64,000 nucleotides of DNA from Nocardia sp. NBC_01327. GTDB taxonomy: Bacteria; Actinomycetota; Actinomycetes; Mycobacteriales; Mycobacteriaceae. The position numbers and the translations under genes are program-made. Position 1 is the first letter of the stretch. The number at the start of each line of letters is the position of its first letter. Of the stretch, positions 1-9,300 are shown piece after piece. Location of the stretch: positions 6,014,001-6,078,000 of the forward strand of contig NZ_CP108383.1 in assembly GCF_035958815.1 (NCBI RefSeq), read 5' to 3'. The notes beneath the pieces are model-generated. The model was given only the letters and a program-made list of their open reading frames with translations, was not told the DNA's origin and did no database searches.

Positions 1-1195
1 CGAGCGGGCGCCGGAAGAGCTTGTCCTCCAGCTCCTTTCGCACGAGCTCCGGCAGCGCTTCGATGCCGTCGTAGGCCCGGTACAGGTCGTAGAGCCGGTG
101 CGCCCGGGCAGCGAACATGGTGCCGCGCCGCAGCACCTGCACCTGTACGCCGAGTTCGAACATGTCCGAGGACGGCGCCATGGTGCAGTCGGCGAATTGC
201 GCGGTGGCGAGCAGCTTCTTGGTGGCCGCGGACTGATTCGCCTCGCGGGCGGCCTGATTGACCGAACCGGTGACGATATAGGCCGCGCCCAGGGCGAAGG
301 CCGAGGCCGCGGCATCCGGGGTGCCGATGCCGCCCGCCGCGCCGATGCGGACCGCGGCCGCACCGGGAACGGTGACCGCGATCCGGTCTCGGGCCGCGAC
401 CAGTTCGGGCAGCAGCACCAGCAGCGGCCTGCGATCGGTGTGGCCGCCCGAATCCGCCTCCGCCGTAATGTCATCGGCCATCGGCACCCGCTCGGCCAGT
501 TCGGCCTGCTCGGCGGTGATCTGACCGCTCTCGACCAGCTGGCGCAGCAATCGCGCCGGGGCGGGGCGCAGGAACAGCTCCGCCACCTCGACCCGGGAAA
601 CCTTGGCGATCAGCCGGTTCCGGCATTCGATGCCGCCCTGCCGGTCCGCCACCAACCCGGAGGCCCGGTAGCGCACCACCTCCGCCGTGAGATCCATGAA
701 GGCCGAGGCCTCCAGGCAGCGCACGCCGTATCGCAGGCAGGCGTCCACGATCGCTCGCTCCAGCGCGGGCTCGGACGGACTGTGAATCAGGTTGCAGGCG
801 AATGGCTTATCGCCCAGCCGCCCGGAGATCTCGGCGAGTGCGGCGTCGACCGCCGGCGGGGGCACGCCCGCCGCACCATAACTGGCCAGGTACCCGGCCT
901 CGGCCATGGCGATCACCAGCGCGGGCGAGGCGATGCCATTGGCCATAGCTCCCGCCGCGTAGGCCGCACGCACAGCGTGTGCGGCCCGGAAGGCGCTGTC
1001 GCCCAGCCGATGCGCGGGCAGCGGCGGCACCGCCGCGAGCACCTGCCCGCGCGCGCCGGCGGCCCAGTCGTCGGTGGTGGCGGCGACCGCGCCGCTGTCG
1101 GTCCGGACGATCCAGCACGGGCGGTCCAGTTCGAGCAGCCGCGCGGTGATATCCGCGGGCGTCTCGGCCAGGGCCGGACTGCGGAAGGTGGTCAT
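1..1195 (-). CDS. pfaD: PfaD-like trans-acting enoyl reductase (partial, runs off left edge)
   Basis: The 398 visible codons read as the N-terminal three quarters of a PfaD-type enoyl reductase, an FMN-dependent TIM barrel of the 2-nitropropane dioxygenase class that reduces enoyl-ACP in PUFA synthase systems. Supporting stretches are the early RPCWIVRTDSGAVAA region, the glycine-rich RIGAAGGIGTPDAAASAF and AYIVTGSVNQAAREA segments (flavin phosphate site), and the family-typical APSSDMFELGVQVQVL and FAARAHRLYDLYRAYDGI. The ATG overlaps the stop of the upstream dehydratase gene as ATGA, so translation is coupled. The family is usually about 540 residues, so the C-terminus lies outside the window. 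The family call is strong; the substrate is inferred from the neighbours. Confidence 0.87.
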   Translation of the reverse strand, partial: MTTFRSPALAETPADITARLLELDRPCWIVRTDSGAVAATTDDWAAGARGQVLAAVPPLPAHRLGDSAFRAAHAVRAAYAAGAMANGIASPALVIAMAEAGYLASYGAAGVPPPAVDAALAEISGRLGDKPFACNLIHSPSEPALERAIVDACLRYGVRCLEASAFMDLTAEVVRYRASGLVADRQGGIECRNRLIAKVSRVEVAELFLRPAPARLLRQLVESGQITAEQAELAERVPMADDITAEADSGGHTDRRPLLVLLPELVAARDRIAVTVPGAAAVRIGAAGGIGTPDAAASAFALGAAYIVTGSVNQAAREANQSAATKKLLATAQFADCTMAPSSDMFELGVQVQVLRRGTMFAARAHRLYDLYRAYDGIEALPELVRKELEDKLFRRPL

Positions 1196-3324
1196 GGGCG
1201 CGCCTTTCGATCGGCGAGTTCGACTGCCAGATCCACGAGTTCGTAGATGCGCAGTCCGGGCTTCCACAGCGAGCCGTCCACGACGACGGTCACCCCGTGC
1301 GGTCCGCGCCGCACCGATTTGATGTGCGCCTCGAGTTCCACGCTGCCGTCGCTGGGCAGGAACTGACCGCGATAGCGCCAGCTGAACGCGAGGTCCTGCG
1401 GAATCCGGAACACCGGATCGGCCATGCCCTCGGCGAATCCGGCGTCCAGCATCCACTCCTGGACGGCGTGGATGACCGACTCGACACCGAGCGAGCCCGG
1501 AATCACCGGGTCCAGGTAGAAGTGCCGGGTGAAGAACCAGTCGGAGTCGTCGATGGCGCGCAGCGAACGCAGGTAGCCCGCACCGTAATTGCCGCCGCCG
1601 TCGACGACCTCGACGCGGTCGATGAGGGCTAACCTGTCGTGCGAGCACGCCATTGCGGCCGGATCCGCCCGCCGAGCAGCCACATCGATGACGCGCGGCT
1701 GCACGCCCGGCTGACCGGCCAGCCAGGTCGGCACGAAACGCCCGGCGTCCAAGCCGGTCTGGTTGCCCAGGGCTTCATCGCTGAAGTAGCCGAACATGGT
1801 TTCGCCCCGGTAGAACGGCTCACCGTCCACGCTCAGCGTGTAATCGAAGGTCTGCAGCGAGGATCCGGGCAGGATCGTGGTCGAGAGCAATCGCGAGGTC
1901 TGCTCGATGGTGGCATTACGCAGATCCACCTGGCGCAGCACCGTCGCGGTGCCGCCCAGATTCCGCAGGCTCAGGGTCACACCGGGCTGGGTGAGCGTGG
2001 GCCCGGCGTAATAGCCCATGAGCAGCGCGGCCTGCAGCGAGGTCTCCATGTAGACGAAGTGCGGCATGGAGTCGTTCGCGGTATCGGCGTAGTACCAGGA
2101 GTCGGCAGGTGAATCGTATTCGGTGATATACGTGGCGCCGTCGAGATTGCCGCGCGCACCGTCGAACTCGCGTACCCGGTCCACCAGCAGCAGCCCGCCG
2201 GTGGGAAGCCGGGTCGCCCGGATGCCGGTGTATTCGGCGAATTCCGGGCCCATGGCAATGCTCTGATCGCCGCGCGCCAGGTGCGCCATATGGAACTCGT
2301 TGAGCAGCAGGGCGCCCGCCGCACTGCCGGGGCCGACGTCGGCACCCTGCGGTTCGACGACCGTGACCGTCACGCCGACCGGCGCGATGCCCGGCCCGAA
2401 CGAGGCTGTCGCCACCAGATGCGGTCGCGGCACCAGGTCGAGGCTCTCGATGACGAGTTCGACCGTGCCGGTGGTACTTCCGGCGGCGGATTCCGAAACA
2501 CCGCCGGTGAGAGCACTACCCGAAATGCACAGCGGCATCCCGGTGTACAGCGCGAACACCTCTGCCGCCTGGAGCGCGGCCGCACGCGGGTCACTCTCGA
2601 ATTGCGCGGTGATAAAACCGTTTCCGCCGCCGCCGTACAGATCGATCCGGCTGACCTCGGTCAGCACCAGGGCGGTGGTGGCCGCAAGACGAGCCACCGA
2701 CTCGACGCCGGCCCGGTGATACCCGGCACCGAACACGGCGCCGAACTCACCATGGACCAGCTGCTCGAGCGCCGCCCGATCCAGCCACACCCGATCGGTG
2801 CGGGCCAGCGCCTTGAACGCACCCTCCGGCGCGACAGCGGCCGCAGGGACCACCGCCACCGGCGAAGCGTCCGCCGCAAGAGTATCGCCCGCGCCCTGCC
2901 GCAGCAGGGCCTGTCGCCAAATCCCCCGCTGCAGTGCGATCTGCGCGGACAGCGCGGAACGATGCGCGGCAACCACACCCGCCCGAATCTCCGCGATGGG
3001 ATCGATTCGATGAACTGCGGGCACCGCGGGAACCGCGCCTGCCGACAGAGAAGCGCGGTTCACCGGAGCGACAGCGCCCGTAGGGTCCGCGCCGCTCACT
3101 GCGGCCGGATCGGACGCAGGCGCAACACCCGCGACCGAGGACGACTGCTGGGGCGAATCGGTACCTACCGGTGAGATCGGAGCCGCTGCCGAGGCGGTGC
3201 CCGACACTGGAGCGGGATTCGCATCAGGTGAACTCGCCGCCGTAGCAACGGAATCCGCTGTTTGCCGGGCCTGCGGTGCGCCCAGGGGGTCGAAGGGAAT
3301 GCCGTCGAATTCGAGCACTGTCAT
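1192..3324 (-). CDS. PfaC-like multi-hotdog dehydratase/isomerase without KS and CLF domains
   Basis: This 710-residue protein starts with about 150 residues of Ala/Pro/Ser-rich linker. A degenerate hotdog-like region follows (about 165-325, containing VWLDRAALEQLVHGEFGAVF). Next comes a PfaC-type DH1 domain (about 330-520, with DSMPHFVYMETSLQAALLMG) and a C-terminal FabA-like DH2 (about 540-700) with the catalytic-type motif HFYLDPVIPGSLG, His near residue 601. Marine PfaC has KS-CLF-DH-DH; here the KS and chain-length factor are absent. The ATG at 3324 overlaps the pfaA stop as ATGA behind GGGGTGG and is preferred to a GTG at 3333. It probably dehydrates beta-hydroxyacyl-ACP made by the adjacent synthase. 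The product type is unknown. Confidence 0.85.
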   Translation of the reverse strand: MTVLEFDGIPFDPLGAPQARQTADSVATAASSPDANPAPVSGTASAAAPISPVGTDSPQQSSSVAGVAPASDPAAVSGADPTGAVAPVNRASLSAGAVPAVPAVHRIDPIAEIRAGVVAAHRSALSAQIALQRGIWRQALLRQGAGDTLAADASPVAVVPAAAVAPEGAFKALARTDRVWLDRAALEQLVHGEFGAVFGAGYHRAGVESVARLAATTALVLTEVSRIDLYGGGGNGFITAQFESDPRAAALQAAEVFALYTGMPLCISGSALTGGVSESAAGSTTGTVELVIESLDLVPRPHLVATASFGPGIAPVGVTVTVVEPQGADVGPGSAAGALLLNEFHMAHLARGDQSIAMGPEFAEYTGIRATRLPTGGLLLVDRVREFDGARGNLDGATYITEYDSPADSWYYADTANDSMPHFVYMETSLQAALLMGYYAGPTLTQPGVTLSLRNLGGTATVLRQVDLRNATIEQTSRLLSTTILPGSSLQTFDYTLSVDGEPFYRGETMFGYFSDEALGNQTGLDAGRFVPTWLAGQPGVQPRVIDVAARRADPAAMACSHDRLALIDRVEVVDGGGNYGAGYLRSLRAIDDSDWFFTRHFYLDPVIPGSLGVESVIHAVQEWMLDAGFAEGMADPVFRIPQDLAFSWRYRGQFLPSDGSVELEAHIKSVRRGPHGVTVVVDGSLWKPGLRIYELVDLAVELADRKARP

Positions 3325-6300
3325 GCCTGCCACCCCTTCACGGAGATTCGGAACTTATCCGTCAGATCGGGTGTCGTGAGTACGGTGACATCCGAGAACC
3401 GTTGCAGCACTGTGCCGTCGAGCGACAGCGCCGTCGCGTCGATGACCGCTTCCATGCGTGCCGCGCGGGGGTTGTCCACTACCACCAGGAAGGGATCACC
3501 TGCGGGCAGCGGAGCGAAGTAGTCGATCTTCCCGACGCCCAGCGGCAGGCATGCCGTGCCGAGCAGGCGATGCCCCAGCACCGGGGGTACCTGCAGGATC
3601 AGGTCGGCGAGCACCGGATTGTGCAGACGGCCCGCGTACGCGCCGTTCGCCACCGGGTCCGCAGGCAGTGCGCATTCCAGCACAAGAGCCTCGTCGCTCT
3701 CCGCGCGCAGCGACCGCAGCCCCTGCAGAGCGGGACCGTGGAATTGGATCGCCTCGCGGTAGATCCGTTCGGCACTGACGCCGGGGCCTGCCGGAACCTG
3801 TTCACGCGGAGCGGAATCCGGCGCCTCGGCGAGCAATAGTGTTGCCCGGAAACGGGCGGCGTCATCACCGAAGACGGTCGCGCGGACCGCCGTCCGGCCG
3901 TCCACCGGCTCGATCGGAGTCAGCTCGATATCCAGCGTCGCCACCGGATGGTCGAAGACCACCCCGCGCAGCACCTGGAAGTCCCGCGCACCCACCACGA
4001 TTCGACCGGGCCGGGTGCGCTCGGCGAGGTGGATCATGGCGCCCAGTCCGAAGGTGGCGGGCAGCACGATGTGCTCCCCGACGCGGTGTGCCGCGATCAC
4101 GGGCTCGTCGGTGAGCCCGAGAATGCCGCGGCGGGCCCGCAGCGGTGCGGTCACCGCCTCACCTGTCGACAGCGCGGTCGCCGCGCCGACCAGCAGCACC
4201 GGCTCTTCCCGGCGCGATGTCGTGAACTGCGCCGTGAAGGCGGCCGCCCCGGCGGCCGGAGCCAGCAGCGGGATGCCCTTGGCGCTGAAGTGCTCGCGCA
4301 GTGCGGGAGTCACCATGCCGCCGTCCCATGCGCCCCAGTCCAGGGCGGTGACGTAGCGATCGGGGTTGCGCTGGCCCCAGCTCACCGCGAACCGGCACAG
4401 CGCCTCATTGGCCGCCGCGTAGTCGGCCTGTCCGGCATTGCCGAACAATCCGGCCACCGAGGTGAACAGCACCAGGTGGTTCGGCTCACCGGCCGCGGCC
4501 AGTACCGCGCCGAGTCCGGCGAGCTTGGGACGCAGCACCCGTTCGATGGAGGCTGCGGTCTTGTCGGGGATGAGCGAATCGGCCAGTACGCCCGCGCCGT
4601 GCACCACACCGGTGATGGTGTCGCGCCATGGCGCCAGGACCTCGGTGAGCGCCGCCGCATCGGTGGCGTCGACAGCGAGATACTGTGCCCGATCGCCCAG
4701 TTCGGCCAGGGTCGCACGGATTTCGCGCACCGCGCGCACCTCCGCACAGGCCCGGTCGATATCCCGCGGCGTGACACCGGTTCCGGCCAGCGCCCGGACC
4801 GCCGCGGGCTTCAACCCGGTATCGGCGGTTCCCTGCGCCCACTCCGGTTCCGGAACCAGGACGGTCCGGCCCAGCAGCAGGAAGCGGCAGTCGGACAGTC
4901 GTGCCAGCTCCAGCACGCAGGTCGCGGTGACGCCGCGTGCGCCGCCGGTGACCAGCAGTACATCGGATTCGGTGAGCAGTACCGGGCCGAATTCGGTTCC
5001 GGCACGCACGATCTCGGTGACCTGCGCCGGAGCGTGCCGTCCGGGTACCGGGGTGCGGCGCACACCGGTGTTGTCGATGCCGATCTCCGGGGTGTCCCAT
5101 GCCTCATCGCACAGCTCTTCGAGCACATGTTCGGCGAGCCGCTGCGGCAGGACCGCCGGATCGATGTCCAGCGCCCGGCAGAACAGCGAAGGCTGTTCCG
5201 CGGCAAGGCTCTTGACGACACCGCCGAGTCCGCCGAGCAGTGCGGCCACCGGCTCCGCATCACCGCGCAGACCGAGGTGTCCGTCCAGCCGGGTGACGGT
5301 CGTGAAACCGGCCCGCCCGGTCGCGCCCCGCAGGCGGGGCAGTGCCTGTCCGGCCACCAGAATGGCCTCGGACAGAATGCGCTGCGCCTGTTCCCATTCG
5401 GCGGCCACACCGGCGACCACCACGCAGGCGTCGACCGTTCCGGTCCCGGTCAGCGCGCCGAGCCCTGCGGCCCGGACCACGGTCCAGCTGCGCGCCCGGA
5501 GCTCCTCTTCGATTGCCTCGCAATCGGTTTCCGCGGAGTCGTCCAGGCAGACCAGCAGGGCGGTGCATGCCGGACGGTAGGGGTCCACGGCCAGATCCAC
5601 CGCGGGCAGCTCGACGAGTTCGACTACATGCCGCGGCGTTTCGGCCGCGGCCTCAGCTTTTGGGTGGACATCACCCCCGGCCAGCTCGCCCACGATTTGA
5701 TCGAGTGTGCGTAGCGTGCCGAGTTTCTCCGGTCCCAGCACCGGCAGGTGCGGGAAGCGTTCCTGCAGTGCGCCGATGACCTGGACCCGCTTGATCGAAT
5801 CCACACCCAGATCCGCTTCCAGATCCATGGTCGGATCGACCATCTCCACCGGATACCCGGTCTTGTCCGCGACCACCTCGCGCAGTGCCTGCCGCAGGGC
5901 ATCGCCGGAAGGCGCATCGGCCGAACCGTTCGCGTGGACCGCACCCGCGGCTACACCGTTCGAAGGGGCCACAGTATTCGAAGACACCACAGTGTTCGCG
6001 GCGACCTCAGCGTTCGCGGGGGCCACCGTGTTCTCGGGAGCCTCCGCAACCGCAGCCGTCGGCTGGACCTCGGCCCCGGCCAGCTCGGTCACGATCTGGT
6101 CCAGGGTGCGCAGCGTGCCGAGCTTCTCCGGCCCCAGGACGGGGAGCTCCGGGAAGCGTTCCTGCAGAGCGCCGATGACCTGCACCCGCTTGATCGAATC
6201 CACACCCAGATCCGCTTCCAGATCCATGGTCGGATCGACCATCTCCACCGGATAACCGGTCTTGTCCGCGACCACCTCGCGCAGGGCCTGCCGCAGGGCA

Positions 6301-9300
6301 TCGCCGGAAAGCGCGCTCGGGGCGGGAACCGCCGCCGCCGCGGCAATCACCGCGGACGGTGCGGAAGCAGTCGTGGCGGCCGCCGCCTGCACCGAGGGCG
6401 AACCCGTGGCGGGTGCCGATGCGGGCTGGTCGAATACCGCTGCGGGGGAAGCGGACTGCGCCGCGTACGCGGTCGGCGCGGCATGGCCGGCCGTCGCGGC
6501 GGGAGCGAGCGCGGCCGCACCGTTCGCGGGCGCCGCAGAGCTGTTCACGGGAGCGGCGGTGCCGTTCACCGGGGCGGCAATGCTGTTCGCGTGCGCGCCA
6601 TTGCGGCCGAGCGCCGGATCGGTGGCCGCCCGATCGACGTACGAGGGCACCGAACGCGGGCGGGTCACCTCCGCACCGGTCTCCAGTTCGGCCAGCTGCG
6701 CCACCACATCACCGGCGCGGGAATGACTTTCACTGATCGCGACGCCGTGGTCCTTCACGGCTTCGATGGCGCGCACGGTCAGCTCGTCGAGCCCGCCGTG
6801 GCGCAGGGCGCACGCCAGATCGCGAGCCAGCTCCAGCTGACCGTCCAGGTAGTGGCGGTGGGTGTCCAGATGCTGCACCAGCGCGCTGTCGAGAGCGCCC
6901 GGTGCGGGAAGTCGGTACTGCGGGTCGGCTGACACGTGTTTCTCCGGGTTCTCCGAGTGTCCGTTGGACAGGATGGGCACGGGCTGAGGTGCCGGAACGG
7001 GTGCGGCCACCAGCGGGGCCGTGGGGACGTGCTGCGGCGCGGAAGCCACCCGGGCTGCCGCGGCGAACTGCGACACGGGTGCTGCCTGGGCTGCCGCCGC
7101 GAACTGCGGTACAGGTGCCACCTGGGCTGCCGCGAACTGCGGTGCGGGTGCTGCCTGGGCTGCGGCGAACTGCGGTGCCGAGGCCGCCGGGGCGAGCTGC
7201 GGTGCGGGTGCGTCGGTGACGACGCGATAGCCGTCCGCGAGCAGTGCCGCGTGCGCGGCGCGGCGGGTCTCGGGCACGTACTCCGGCGCCGAAAGGGTCA
7301 CCGCCATAGCAGGTTTGCCGGTGCGCACCGGCGCTCCGGGCGCGGTGTAGCGGTTGATGCCGCGCACCTCGAAGCCGAGCACGGCCAGCCGTACCGCCGC
7401 GCGCTTGAGCGCGAGGTCACCATTGCCGATGGGTCCGGGATCGGTGGCGATGGCAATGACCTCACTACCGAAGGTGCGCCGCACCAGCGAGGTCAGCACC
7501 TGCTTCGGGCCGAATTCGACGAAGACCGTGCAGCCGTCGGCCCGCATGGCGGTGAGCGCGTCGTAGAACTCGACCGGATTGCTCAGCTGAGCGGTCAGCG
7601 TGGCGCGGTTGCCCTCGACATCGTCGCCGTAGGACGCGCCCCGGGTGTCGGCGTATACGGGAGCATCCGGAGCGCCGATCTCGATCGCCGCCACCGCCTC
7701 TCCGAAGGCCGTCACCGCATGTGCCACGTACGGCGTGTGGAAAGCGCCGGACACCGGCAGATACCTGGTGACCCAGCCCTTTTCGACACAGCGATCATTC
7801 ACCGCGGCGATGCCCTCGGCGCCACCACCCACGACCACCTGATCGACGGCATTGTGATTGCAGATCCACACGTCCTCGACACCCGTGATGATCTCCTCGA
7901 TATCCGCGCGCGTGGCGCCGACCGCGACCATGGTCCCGGCATCCGTGCCCTCGGGCACGGTCATCGCGGCGCCGCGGGCGCGGGCCAGGGCGAAGAAGTC
8001 GGTCGTGGCCACGGCGCCGGCGGCCCACAGTGCGGTGAGCTCACCGAAGCTGTGGCCCAGGTACCCGTCCGGCCGGAAGCCGCACTCACGCAGCACGCCG
8101 AACTGACCGGCCGCCAGCGCACCGATCGCGGGCTGCGCGAATTCGGTACGGCGCAAAGCGATTTCCTGCTCGGCGCGGGTCTCGTCATCGAACGCCGGGG
8201 GCGGGAAGACGACACTGCCCAGCCGCACGGCGGCCTCGGCGAACGCCGCATTGGCAGCGTCGAACGCCGCGCCGACCGGCGGATTGTTCAGTGCCGCATC
8301 CAGTCCCATATCGACGTACTGACTGCCCTGACCCGCGAACAGCGCGCCCGCCTTGCGGTCGGGCAGCGCCGCGGCGCGGAAGTACACGCCCTCCGGGTGA
8401 TCCCAGTGCGCCGCATCGGCATTGCGCACCAGCTCGTCCACCGCGAGCGTGCGCAGGTCCGCCGCGGTGTCGTCATCGAGCGAGACGAACCCGACACGCG
8501 CGTGATTCTCCGGAATGTCGCCGCCGTCGGCGCCCTCGGTACTGCGCACCGCGTCGATCAGTCCGGATACGTCCGGGGCATGCCAGATATGCGCCTGCGG
8601 GGTGCGGTGCAGGATCTCGAGCTCGTCCCGGCCGGTGGTCGCCTCTTCGAGCACAACGTGGAAGTTGGTGCCGCCGAAGCCCATTGCCGAGGCCGCCGCG
8701 CGGCGCACCGGACGGTTCGGGTCCAGAATCCACGGCCGGGTACGGGTGTTCACATAGAAGGGCACCGCGCCCGAGGTGATCGCGGCATTGGGCGCATCGA
8801 CATTGATGGTGCCCGGCAACACCTTCTGGTGCAGTGCGAGCGCCAGCTTCATGACGCTGGCGGTGCCGGCCGCGCCCTTGGTGTGCCCGATCTGCGATTT
8901 CACGCTGCCCAGCGCGGCGAAGCGGGTCTCCGAAGTCGCGTCCGAGAGCAGCCCTTTGAGCGCGGTCAGCTCGGTCTTGTCACCGACGGCGGTGCCGGTG
9001 GCATGCGCCTCGATCAGCTCGACATCGGCCGGGGAGCAGTCGGCGTCGGCATAGGCGCGGTCCAGCGCGACCCGCTGACCCTCCGCGCGCGGGGCGTAGA
9101 TGCTGTTGGCGCGCCCGTCACTGGAGGATCCGATACCGCTGATCACCGCGTAGATGCGGTTCCCGTCGCGGCGCGCATCCTCGAGGCGGCGCAGCGCCAG
9201 CATCGAAATGCCTTCGCCCAGCATGGTTCCGTCGGCGTCGGACGCGAACGGGCTGATGCGATCGGTCGGCGAGAGCGCACCGACCTTGCTGAAGCACATG

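Noticed and set aside
7020..7215. CRISPR-like or VNTR array
   Set aside because: The repeat units are short, in frame and protein-coding (Pro/Gln/Ala linker), with no regular spacers.
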